A stretch of DNA of 64,000 nt, taken from Epiperipatus broadwayi. Taxonomy: Eukaryota > Onychophora > Udeonychophora > Euonychophora > Peripatidae. The position numbers and the translations under genes are program-made. Where the stretch lies: positions 4,552,853-4,616,852 of the forward strand of contig JAQFVV010000021.1 of NCBI GenBank assembly GCA_028023455.1. The letters are read 5' to 3'. Of the stretch, positions 45,836-55,830 are shown in pieces (positions within the stretch are counted from its first letter, which is position 1; each line of letters begins with the position of its first letter). Below the pieces are notes generated by a model, which made no database searches, was not told where the DNA came from, and was given only the letters and a program-made list of their open reading frames with translations.

Positions 45836-46265
45836 ATCACATGATCACCATTTCCTATGCTTACACAATCTGTTCAAACAGTAACAATCTCTCCATATAG
45901 TAGTGTCACCCAGTGCAAGCTATAACAATAAATAGCTGCAAGAAGAATTGTACATAAAATCCATATCTAATGCTAACTCATCCAATATTTCCAGACTAGT
46001 TTCTAGCTTGCGGCTTTCATCAGCAAGGAGTCTTGGATCTGAGAGCATTGCACTTAGATCTTTGGATCTAATGCAACCCTCCAGTAGATTCTTCTTTTAC
46101 CATTTTAGTTAACTATAAAGATATAAACTCTTGGATATTGGATGAGCAGGCACTAGTTAAATATTTTATGCATAAATCTTGCATGCATTAATTACTATGA
46201 CTTGCACCGAATGGCACTACTGTATGGAGAGTTTGCGACTATTTTAAAATTAATATTTTCCAATG
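45836..46265 (-). repeat. Fold-back repeat family A, copy 8 (reversed), with 10-bp target duplication
   Basis: Reversed tail ATCACATGATCACCATTTCC at the left; arms and the core CCAGACTAGTTTCTAGCTTG with TTTCATCAGCAAGGAG follow. It carries a CTAATGCAACCCTCCAG segment also present in the 50.7-kb copy. Perfect AAAACTAAAC repeats flank it (45826-45835, 46266-46275). The right end carries extra bases beyond the usual family start. Confidence 0.75.
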
Positions 46266-46275
46266 AAAACTAAAC

Positions 46276-48640
46276 TAATTATGTTATTTTTCTAAAAAAA
46301 CATTAAACAAATATTTTTGGAAAAATAGTGATAAGTATGTAAACAAACTATGGAAAATATGTTTTCTTTTTCAAAATCTAATAAATGAATGAAGCATTCA
46401 AAATCTATTGCAAGCCTTCTTACATGGTGATATCTAGAAACGGCTAATTAGTAACATTATGAGCATTTCATGGGCATGTTTGTAATAGAAAAACCTCTGT
46501 AAAGTCCTGACATCTTCAGATTTTTTTTTTTAATTAATATATTTTATTTCTAATTTTTTACATTGAATGACCACAAATATGGGAAATAACACTAAAAATA
46601 GTGACAGGAGAATGATTAAAAGCTTAAATGCAGTAATACCATTTTGTTTGTCAGGGTCAGACTATAAAATATTAATTGAGGAGTTAAAAGAATTTTAAAC
46701 TTAATTGCGACTATAGGACTGTGTAATTTATTGTGCAGTTTATGATCAAGCAAAAGAAAAATGCTTCAACATTTTTATAGGCACAGAGAATAAGTAAGCA
46801 ATTTGTTGAAATTAAAATTGATAATGAATTTAAAAATTATGAGTGAATTATCTTGCATTTCTCATTTCTTGCTATTAAAAGATGTGAAGGTTGCCTTGAC
46901 AACAGTGAGAAATATTGATTACTATATTTTACTGTGAATGTTTAGGTGGTTACTGGTTGGAATTTAATTATATATATATAACGATTAAAATAATTTTATT
47001 TTAAAATTGCAAAAGTAGATATGTCCTCATCATCTTTATTTTATTTAGGAAAGAGGGTATACAAAAACATAAATACAGTTTCCTCTTGGTAAAAAAGTAA
47101 AAGGGACGTTAAATAAACATATATAACAATAAAATCAAAACAAATTAATGTAGACACCTTTTTTTACAAAAAAAAAAAACTAACTCATAAACTGTAAATC
47201 AATCTACAAATTTATTTTTTAAACTTTGTGAAACAAATATGTTTAAACAAAAAAGAATTAAAGACGAGAAAAGATTACTGTTTTTTTAAAAAAGATAAAC
47301 AATAATCTTTAAGTTGAGAAAAACAGATTTTTGTTTTTAAAAACGTCACATCATTTCTGGTAGACTATTTACAACTTGACATTTTTAATTATTCCAGAAT
47401 GATATCACGTTTAGTTGAAGCATGTTTTTTTTTTTTTTTTAGGAACATTAAATAAAAACGCAAAAATTCAAAAAATATTTCAATATCTATGTATAAAAAA
47501 ATTATAATCATTTTTAAAATAAAAATTACTTTGCGCTGAATCATATAGTATTAAATTAAATAAAGTCAAAAAAATCTCTTGGATTATTAGATTTCCCAGA
47601 TCGTAGTGAATAGATATGGATTTTAGCCCAATGTTCTGTTTCAATATATATTATAGATTCTGCAATTAGTCTTGGATTTTGTAAATAGTTGACCTGGATT
47701 TTATATGTGGTAGTCCATATAAAGACAAATAGATTTTTATAGGATCAGAATAATTAATATATAAATAAACAATTAAATGCCTATATTGGTCAGGAGATTG
47801 AGGGTCTTATGCTCCAAGGTCAGATACTCTATCACTGCACGAAACCACATTGAGTAATAATCAATTAAGTGTAGATTCCAAACTATATTTATGGAACTTG
47901 CATGTGCACATCACATATTTTTCATGCATGAATATCTGCACGCAGCTATTTTAATATGCAGAAATTCAAATAATATATATATATACAGGTGCTGCAAATC
48001 AGATTTTTGTGAATATAATCCACTTAATTTAGGTGCACCTTTGCATTACCAGTTTCAATGTTTCTTGCATTAGTACTTTGTCATCAGATAAATAGCCTAA
48101 TAAATATTTGACTTATATAAAAGTGAGCTTGCTTAGGTCTTTCACTGCAGAAGCAACACTTTACCAATATTTGAATACTTTTGTTAGGATGCTATCACAT
48201 AATGATTTTTTATTGTTTTAAAACTATGATATTTTTATTCAGACCACATTATTTAAAAATGGAAGTTTTTATATCACATAGGATTAAAAGTTTCGTACTT
48301 CATACACTATGATGCAATCATATCAATTTGCATAGCAAAAGATTCAATGATTTTACAGAACTTTCTACTTTATTATTGCAATTATGTTTCTTTTTCTGTT
48401 TATTTCTCTAATGCAATGATTTAAAATGAGACTTTGAGTAAGAACTGTTAAGTTAATTGTTCAAAATATTTTTTCTTTTTTTTAATTACCAAAATCCCAG
48501 ATAGCCATCGGAAAAATCTAGTCATCCTGTTTATATACCGCTTCCTTCCATTGTGAATAAAAATAAATGAATATTTCTATTTAGTATATCCTTATGAAAA
48601 ATATTTGTGTATAAGTATATTGTCTATACTAAACTTAATG
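46276..48640. other. Unassigned AT-rich DNA
   Basis: No gene recognised. A family-G scrap (GAAGGTTGCCTTGACAACAG, 46886-46905, to GTTTAGGTGGTTACTGG) lies at 46880-46965. Confidence 0.4.
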
Positions 48641-48644
48641 TAAT

Positions 48645-49010
48645 TAAAAGGGACTTGAACTCAGACTTTCAAGCTCCCTAAGCTATGTACTACATCTTAT
48701 ACAACTGATACACATTATCACATACATGTACAGTTGGATAAAATGAAGTGACTATCTGTAGGAAGCTTGAAAGTTAAAACAGGAAAAACTATCCATACAG
48801 TAGTGCCATTAAGTGCAAGCCAGAGTAATCAATGAATTTTATGCACAAGCCTTCTGGTATCCATTGATTACTCTGGCTTGCACTGAGTGGCACTACTGTA
48901 TGGAGAGTTTTTTCTGTTTTAATAACAGTTATGAGCAAGTATAAAAAATGGTGATCATGTGAGCTTGAAAGTCTGAATTCAAATTCCTTCTAACTATATT
49001 AAGATTAGTA
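48645..49010. repeat. Fold-back repeat family B, copy 3, interrupted by a family A element
   Basis: Left arm AAAAGGGACTTGAACTCAGA and so on to GGAAGCTTGAAAGT (48774). The right arm resumes at GCTTGAAAGTCTGAATTC (48963) and ends TCCTTCTAACTATATTA. Between them sits a complete short family A element. Confidence 0.75.
48775..48962 (+). repeat. Fold-back repeat family A, copy 9 (short form), nested in family B
   Basis: Starts TAAAACAGGAAAAACTATCC and ends GGTGATCATGTGA. The core is deleted, leaving two arms joined at CAATGAATTTTATGCACAAG. It is flanked by perfect 10-bp repeats GCTTGAAAGT (48765-48774 and 48963-48972). Uninterrupted family B sequence (at 1015-1030) has this decamer once, confirming target duplication. 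Confidence 0.85.
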
Positions 49011-49245
49011 TCAGACAATATACTTATTATTTGAATATTACATATTCAGTCCATATTTTGGCCATTCCTCTTCAGTATATTTAAATGGACACTATTAAGG
49101 TCCTATATGTAAGGGGTCAGAATGACAAAGTCAATATGGGTATAACAATAATATTGGCATCAAAAGGGACTTTGAGTATTTCATCTTTGGATTTTCAATG
49201 ATATGAATGGCTGAATAGTTAGAGCTTATTCATTAAAGTTGAAGA
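49011..49245. other. Unassigned DNA
   Basis: No feature recognised. Confidence 0.4.
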
Positions 49246-49668
49246 TTTGCTATTTTAATACAAACTGAGCATTGATTGTATATATATGTGGGAGATCTGG
49301 ACCAACTGATGAGTGCTGGTTCAGCATGTATTGAACATTATTCATCTTTTTCACATGTATGTAGTCTTTTATATTAGTTGTATAAGATGGAATGCATAGC
49401 TATAGGGATTAAAGTTTGAAGAATTGCTATCTTAATATAAACTGAGAACTGATTGTATATATGTATGGAAGATGGTGATCTGGACTATCTGATTGTATAT
49501 ATGTGTGGAAGATCCGTGATCTGGACTATCTGATGAGTGTTGGTTTAACACAAAATACATATATTGGAAATCATTTATTTTTTCACTTGTATGTGGTCAT
49601 GTCTATCAGTTGTATAAAATGGAGTGCATAGTGGTCAGAGTTTGAAAGTTTGAGTTCAAGTCTCTTTT
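49246..49668. repeat. Fold-back repeat family B, two right-half copies in tandem
   Basis: Two consecutive right halves: 49246-49412 and 49413-49668. Each has AATACAAACTGAGCA- or AATATAAACTGAGAA-like starts, GATCTGGAC, CTGATGAGTGTTGGTT and TTGTATAA. In the second a 40-bp block (GATCTGGACTATCTGATTG...) is itself duplicated. Confidence 0.7.
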
Positions 49669-50039
49669 ATATGTATACCATGTGATAATAATTCAAGCTT
49701 CTCAACCCTAAGAATCCTCAATCTATTATCAAGATATCTGTAAATCTAAATTTATGTAAAATCAAGTTTACTATCTAAATAATAATTAAGTTTAGTGAAG
49801 TTTAAAAATATTAGAAATGACTATTTATTAGTCTGCTTTCAAAACAGGATATATTTTCCTGTTTAATTTTTTTTTAAAAATTTTTTTGCATTTAAAAATC
49901 TCAATATGTTACAATCGACATTTTACACTAGTGTGAAGAGGGAATTTTTATGTTTATTCATAGAGATTGCCTTAACAAAATTTTTAATGTTGATAAGCTT
50001 GGGTTATTATCATGTGAACCATTACAAAGAAATCAAGTC
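49669..50039. other. Unassigned AT-rich DNA
   Basis: No gene. A family-G scrap (GAGATTGCCTTAACAAAATT) lies near 49966. Confidence 0.4.
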
Positions 50040-50460
50040 ATATGTCACATGACCTAATTAATTTAAAAAGTTTGTATTACAAATGTTATATATATATCAT
50101 ATTTAGGATTATTTCCATGATCTAATATGTGTGTTGAATGTCTTTAGAACAATTTAATTTTTATTTAAATATTCCAAATACATTCAACTGTTAGTAATAT
50201 CACAGCAAACAGGTTAGTATATACACCAACTGTTAGTAATATCACAGCAAACAAATATTAGTAATATCACAGCAAACAGGTTAGTATATGCACCAACTGT
50301 TAGTAATATCACAGCACTAACCTGTTTGCTGTGATATAACAGCTGAATATATTTGGAATATTTAAATAAAAATTAAATTGTTCTAAAGACAGTAGAAACT
50401 GGTCTGGGGTTGGGGATATTCTGCAAAGCTTGTTAAGAGCTTATTTGTGAGTATATAATG
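50040..50460. repeat. Fold-back repeat family E, copy 2, apparently hosting a nested fold-back
   Basis: Left part GTCACATGACCTAATTAATT and TTACAAATGTTATATATA matches the family E left arm. Right part GGGGATATTCTGCAAAGCTT and TTAAGAGCTTATTTGTGAG matches its right arm. The interior is occupied by a different inverted repeat (50140-50390). Confidence 0.55.
50140..50390. repeat. Fold-back repeat with internal 42-bp tandem units
   Basis: Outer arms GTCTTTAGAACAATTTAATT and AATTAAATTGTTCTAAAGAC are perfect complements, extending inward to CCAAATA. Between them TGTTAGTAATATCACAGCA recurs at 50189, 50231, (variant) 50257 and 50298, giving a 42-bp period on the left side. The right side has one inverted unit (AACCTGTTTGCTGTGATAT). 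Confidence 0.85.
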
Positions 50461-50678
50461 TGAACCATATATGCAAAATCAAGTGTATTATTTAAATTAT
50501 ATATATATTATAAAAAATAATAGCAAAAAAATATATAGCAACTATATAAAATATACATAAAAAATAATCATACATGAAAAGGTTTTTTCAGTACATGATT
50601 TGAAGCCCTCATCAAATGTTGAACATTTATTTTAAATGTTCCTTCATCACTCAATGTAGGCTGGAGATAGATTGCAAG
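50461..50678. other. Unassigned AT-rich DNA
   Basis: No feature recognised. Confidence 0.4.
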
Positions 50679-50691
50679 TGAAATAATAAAT

Positions 50692-51312
50692 TAAAACAGG
50701 CAAAACTCTCTATACATACTGCCACTAAGTGCAAGCCAGAGTAATCCAATGGATGACAGAAGGCTTGTGCATAAAATCCCCATCTAATACCTACTCTTCC
50801 AATATCCCCAGACTAGTTTCTGGCTTATGGCCTTTATCAGTGAGGAGCCTTGGATCTGAGAGCATTGCACCTAGATCTTAGGATCTAATGCAACCCTCCA
50901 GTCGCCAGGATCTAATGCAACCCTCCAGCAGCCACCTTTTTTCTCTACTTAACTACAAAACCATGAGTCTTCAATTGAAAACACTGTAATGTTTATAATT
51001 CAAGCTCATTAGCTTGTATAGTCATATAGGTCTGAACTCAGTTCAGTACGTATACATTTTGGATAAAAGATAGTTGCTAGAGGGGTGCATTAGATCCTAA
51101 GATCTAGGTGCACTGCTCTCAGATCTAAGGCTCCTCACTGATGAAGGCCACAAGCCAGAAGCTAGTCTTGGGGATATTGGATGAGTAGGCAAGCCTTCTG
51201 GCATCCATTGATTACTCTGGCTTGCACTGAGTGACAATACATACAGAGAGTTTTGCCTATTTTAATAAAAGTTATAAGCAGGCATAGGAAATAGTGATCA
51301 TGTGACGCTTAA
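50692..51312 (+). repeat. Fold-back repeat family A, copy 10 (longest), with perfect 13-bp target duplication
   Basis: The longest copy, about 620 bp. It starts TAAAACAGGCAAAACTCTCT and has the full arm and core (CCCCAGACTAGTTTCTGGCT; TCAGTGAGGAGCCTTGG). It carries a unique middle of about 190 bp with a duplicated GGATCTAATGCAACCCTCCA block, then the full inverted half. The tail is ATAGTGATCATGTGACGCTT. Perfect TGAAATAATAAAT repeats flank it (50679-50691, 51313-51325). The two halves being complementary over ~220 bp makes a large hairpin possible. No ORF. Confidence 0.9.
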
Positions 51313-51325
51313 TGAAATAATAAAT

Positions 51326-52427
51326 GTTATTAGTATGATCAAAATGGAAATAAATCCTCTGTTATGGATATAGCATTTATAATATATATATATTAATAAT
51401 TATACATAAAAGCTATGCCCAAATATTAAACATATATATTTAACACTATATGTTATGAATTCTAATAAAATTCTGACAAAATTGCTGAATCACACATATC
51501 ATATAAATGAATATAATATATTCATACAAATGGAAGAATGATATAAATGATAACTAAAAATTCTTTTATTTATAATTTCTGTTTATTTGCTTTTCTTTGT
51601 TAGCATGTGTTTTTAGTTTTGTGATTAATAATTGTACTATAATGTTTTTAAATTGGAAAGATATATGTTATAATTGAAGTGATTAATCGGTTAATATTAA
51701 TAATTACCAGTCATTATTAATAACAACCAAATAAGATGGTCAAAGTGATTATGTCTATCAATGGTAAATGTAATTAATTTCAATATTGTTAGGTTCTTAA
51801 CTATCAACAGTAAATGCAATACATTTTGAGTTAGGTTGGAAACTTGTCCAAATTCCAGAGGAAAGGAGTTATATCATTGTTGGGTTTTGGCTAACCATTT
51901 GCTTAGTGCTAATTACTACATTATTAGAAGAGATTATTTTTTATTTATGTCTATTACTAGTGTAGCTGGCACATTGTTTTTACATTTTCATTAATTTTAC
52001 GTTACCCATAAGCATAATGGAGGGTTTAGACATAATGAAGACATGATTTAATAATGAAATAAATAATTTGAAATCAAAAAAGAAACCACAAACCATCAGT
52101 TATTTACAAGAGAAGAGTATTAGTTATTTTTGTAAAAGTTAAGGAGAACAAAGAGAAGTTTTTCTGCCAAATCACCTGAAGGATACCAATGTTTATCCAT
52201 GATGTGATACTATGAAAATTGGAAAGGGTTTAAAAACTCATTGTACCCATTAAAAATGAAAATGAATTAATTATATATTTTACACTTTTTTGGAAGAGAA
52301 TTTTCAATTAAATTATGACATCCATATTGCAATTGATCATGCCGGATGAAACAGGGTGATGAAAGAGCTTAAGGCAAAGTATAAGAACGTTATCATAGAA
52401 AATGTTATGCTGTATTTAAATTTTTAT
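51326..52427. other. Unassigned AT-rich DNA
   Basis: No gene recognised. Confidence 0.45.
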
Positions 52428-52441
52428 AAAAATGTAAAACC

Positions 52442-52552
52442 CTGTCAAGCGTTGTTAGCCGAGAGGTCATCGCATCCGCCTTGCAAGCAAGTAGCTGGTT
52501 GCAGACGGTTGTGGGTTCGCGTCCCGGCCGATGCTATGACATATGAGAAAAA
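52442..52552 (+). mobile_element. tRNA-Gly-derived SINE, copy 3 (long variable-region subtype)
   Basis: GTCAAGCGTTGTTAGCCGAG (box A), a TTGCAAGCAA anticodon region, an enlarged variable region, and box B GGGTTCGCGTCCCGG; then GATGCTATGACATATGAG and an A tail. Perfect 14-bp flanks AAAAATGTAAAACC (52428-52441, 52553-52566). The 68-codon ORF across it is not a gene. Confidence 0.9.
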
Positions 52553-52566
52553 AAAAATGTAAAACC

Positions 52567-53123
52567 TTTACCTAACTAAAGTTTCCCTATTTGTTTCATA
52601 TTCCTTATTTATATAGATTTATCATAATTTGATAAATAATACAATAATAAATAATAAAAAAAATCACTTAATATTAAAATTAATAAATAAATAATATACA
52701 ATTTGTTTTTTTTTTTACATTTACCAGATTTCTACTGGTGATTATTAATAATTGCCTGGTCAATATGATTAGATGTATTATTTGTCACTTTGATCAAAAG
52801 CCCTTAGTAATTATTAATAATTGACCAGTCAATGTGATTTTTACATATTTTTCATCACTTCGACCACAACACCCGATAATTATTAATAATAACCAGATTT
52901 ATTAATTTAACGTAACATATATATTTTTTAAATATCAAAAGGATTTAGTATAAATTTGAAACCTGTAATTTTTATACTATAATCAATTTTAAAATATATT
53001 TTCTTGATGTTTTATCACCTCCAAAAATATTTCTTCATTCATTTAATTTTTCATATGAATATATGTAACTTTTGAAAATTCAATGAACAACTAAATAAAT
53101 GTGTTAATTTGGAAATTATCATT
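52567..53123. other. Unassigned AT-rich DNA
   Basis: Two related phrases (GATTATTAATAATTGCCTGG at about 52740 and TAATTATTAATAATTGACCA at about 52809) suggest a short local duplication of ~75 bp. No gene. Confidence 0.45.
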
Positions 53124-53135
53124 AACTAAATAAAT

Positions 53136-53232
53136 GTCAAGCATTGGTGGCCGAGTGGTCAGCACAGCTGCCTTACAAGCAGTTGTCCCAGGTTCGCTTT
53201 CCGGTCGATGCTTTGATGCATGAAAAAAAAAA
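53136..53232 (+). mobile_element. tRNA-Gly-derived SINE, copy 4
   Basis: GTCAAGCATTGGTGGCCGAG, anticodon stem-loop GCTGC-CTTACAA-GCAGT, box B AGGTTCGCTTTCC, then GATGCTTTGATGCATG and A12. Flanked by AACTAAATAAAT (53124-53135, 53233-53244). The loop sequence has drifted to TAC from the glycine TCC. Confidence 0.9.
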
Positions 53233-53244
53233 AACTAAATAAAT

Positions 53245-53960
53245 AATCCAGTGGTTTTATTGTCCAGGAATTCATAAGAAGTTTGAATGTTAGAAGTAAT
53301 AAATCTGGGCTCCAGAGTCTGCCATTCTATTATGCACTAAATTATATAGGATGCGGATAACAAAGAATATAAGCAACTGAATATTTATTAGCTCTCAACT
53401 TTTGCTCGATAACAAATCAGATTGAAATTGTTCTACTTTGGTTCTACTATGACCAAAATAGGATGCTATTTTTTTTTTAAATTAATTAAAAGTTTGTCCA
53501 AAGTTTGGAAAAGATTGTTTGGAAGGATTGATAGTGAAAGAAGAAAAGGGTGACCAGTAGTGAGGTGGATGGGCTTCATCATAATAGTAAATGCCTCTTG
53601 GAACGGCTTAAAAAATGAAACAAATAGTAGGTCATTCAGAAATAATTGCATTTATGAGATTTTCTGGAATTAATGGACATTTTATGACATTTAATCATAA
53701 AAAAAAAAAGCAAAGCCAATTTTCTGTTTCATTCAGATTCAAATCCCAAGTCATAGATATATCAGATAGGTCTCCCAGAAACTATATCTAGTCTATTCCT
53801 GAACTTAGACCTCAATTTTAATATGGGATAGCTACACATACAAAAACAAACAAATCAAAACTGTCGCATAATTATTTTATCTTCATTTGCATTCACAGTT
53901 CTAATCCAATAGAATTGAGTGAATGATTTACTAGAAAAGTTAATGTAGGAAAGAATAAAA
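53245..53960. other. Unassigned AT-rich DNA
   Basis: No gene. GGAAGGATTGATAGTGAAAG with GAGGTGGATGGGC (53520-53575) resembles 17635-17690. Confidence 0.4.
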
Positions 53961-53971
53961 AACATTAAATT

Positions 53972-54068
53972 TTTGTCAAGCATTAGTGGTCGAGAGGTTT
54001 ACAAGCAGTTGTCCCGGGTTAGCGGGTTCGCTTCTCGGCTGATGCTATGACACATAAGAAGAAAAAAC
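53972..54068 (+). mobile_element. tRNA-Gly-derived SINE, copy 5 (internal deletion)
   Basis: TTTGTCAAGCATTAGTGGTC, then a deletion that removes the left anticodon stem, CAAGCAGTTGTCCCGGGTT, box B GCGGGTTCGCTTCTCGG and GATGCTATGACACATAAG. Flanks AACATTAAATT (53961-53971 and 54069-54079). Confidence 0.88.
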
Positions 54069-54079
54069 AACATTAAATT

Positions 54080-54607
54080 AGAAAAATATGTAAACACTAA
54101 CCCGTCTTTATTTATTCCACTGTAGAAAAAGCATACTCCAACAGACTCATAAATGAAGAACCAAGGAAAAGGTGTTTTTAACTAGAGGTAACAATTGCCG
54201 GTTTGTAAAAGTATTTTTTTAATCTCTGTTTTATTAATAAATGGACTGACCATGCATTTAAGCAAGGAAAAGGATAATAAAAGATATATGATCAAGAGTA
54301 ATGCATTTAAAGAGTTAATAACTCTAAATATTTTTTTAGTATTACAAACATTTTAAATGTACTTGATTATTATTTATTTAATTTAAAACGTGAAGATGAA
54401 TGTTATTTACTCGTGGTTTTATGTCTATAACTTTTTATTTTAAAAAAAATTGATTAATTATTTTATTAACTTTCTGATAACAAGATCAACCGAAATAATC
54501 CAATATATTATGAATTATTAAAATTATCCACCTTGACAGCTGTAATAGCCGCGTTTATTATTTTTTCTCTCTCCAAAGAATCATTCTTTTACTGTTATTA
54601 TTTACAG
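54080..54607. other. Unassigned AT-rich DNA, possible intron end
   Basis: No gene. Its last 60 bases are pyrimidine-rich and end in TTATTTACAG, a good 3' splice-site context for the following exon. Confidence 0.45.
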
Positions 54608-54924
54608 ATTTATTAACCATGTGTTAAAAATAATTGATAGTTTCTCAAGAATGAACTACTTAAAACCCAGTAGACTTCATTCATTGGTGATTAGTTGCCA
54701 TAGTAACAAAAGCCGAGAACCGAAGTTGAAAAGCATGCAGAAAAATGTTGTAACTGCGTTGGATATATTAACTTCTTTGGTTCCTGGAAAAGTTGCTTCA
54801 TTACATGAATCAATAGAATTGAATTTTTTTTCATATAAAGATTTTAATATCTTTGTTGGATTTAAAAAGAAAATGGAATGCTTTTATCGGAATACAAGGC
54901 ACACGGTTTCTCAATTAAAACTAG
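54608..54924 (+). CDS. Candidate internal exon of an unassigned host gene
   Basis: The best host-gene candidate in the window. A 317-bp stretch sits between TTTACAG (acceptor, preceded by a TCTCTCTCC pyrimidine tract) and CTAG-GTAGCT (donor). It is open throughout in one frame. The roughly 105-residue translation is soluble-protein-like: N-H-V-L-K-I-I-D-S-F-S-R, then P-S-R-L-H-S-L-V-I-S-C-H-S-N-K, M-Q-K-N-V-V-T-A-L-D-I-L and R-N-T-R-H-T-V-S-Q-L-K. It has Arg, His, Ser, Gln and Trp-free composition unlike the random Lys/Asn/Ile frames around it. There is no start codon in the exon and no repeat relationship to the elements listed. I did not recognise the family. Neighbouring exons were not found within several kilobases, consistent with long introns. 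It could also be a single-copy pseudogene fragment. Confidence 0.45.
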
Positions 54925-55725
54925 GTAGCTTTTTCTTTTTTGCCTTTAAATTTTCCATAGATTAATTTTCTTTATTAATATATTAATTACTGTTTTTTGA
55001 AAATAAATTTATCTTTAACAATAATTAGTTTGTACAAATTGTTAGTGTTTATTTTATGGACATTTTTAATTCATTTTAATTAAAATATTGTTGTAATTAT
55101 TATTATCGAATGATAATTATTTTGTATTTTATTCAAAATAATTGTATTAAGACTGTATAAATTGCATGTCTTTTTGAATATAGAGCTATTTGAAAATCTA
55201 CCATCTCTCGAACCTTTTATGTATTATATTTGATTTATTTTTATAATTTTTATGTTTCAACCTTAATCTTTTTTTGGTTATTTTCTTTTTCTGTAGTTAT
55301 ATATATATTTTTCTATTTTTTTTTTTTTAAAGTTGTCCTATCCACGTGACTAATTTAGACATTCAATGTATTCACCAATCAGTTTATCTATATATATTTT
55401 TTCTATCTGGTTTTATTTCATCAAACCAATCATTTATTTAATTACTTTTCTATGTGTATATCTATTTACCTATTTATTTATATATCTAGTTTATTTATTT
55501 ATGTAGCTATTCAACCAACTATTTATCTATCTTTTTATTCATTCTTTTACCTGGTTTATGACTCTATTCATCTGGTTTGTAGTTTTCTATCTATTTATGT
55601 CTGTTCATCTATTTCTCGCTTTCTTCTTTTCATATATATATATATAATAAAGAGCAAATATTTCTAAACATGCTTTTTTTTATTTATTTATGATAAATGC
55701 TATAAGAGAAAGCATTCAAATTTTT
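54925..55725. other. Unassigned AT-rich DNA, possible intron
   Basis: Pyrimidine-rich ATCTATTTA-type degenerate repeats occupy about 55380-55640 and produce a Tyr/Phe/Ile-rich ORF without meaning. Confidence 0.45.
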
Positions 55726-55726
55726 A

Positions 55727-55830
55727 TCTGTGATTGTCTCCATCCCCAGATCAGTTTCAAACTATGGATCTCTTCAGTGAGAAGCTAAAACATCAGATTC
55801 AAAAATACCAACTCTAACCAAGCATATCTA
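55727..55830. repeat. Dispersed repeat family D, copy 2 (short, reversed relative to copies 1 and 3)
   Basis: Contains TCTCCATCCCCAGATCAGTTT, then CTATGGATCTCTTCAGTGAG and AAGCTAAAACATCAGATTC. This parallels the family A core (CCCCAGACTAGTTT...TTCATCAGTGAGGAG). Confidence 0.6.

Noticed and set aside
52356-52562. 68-codon ORF
   Set aside because: It reads through a SINE tRNA body; the residues come from box A and box B.
55452-55667. Tyr/Phe/Ile-rich 71-codon ORF
   Set aside because: Arises from degenerate CTATTTAT-type simple repeats.
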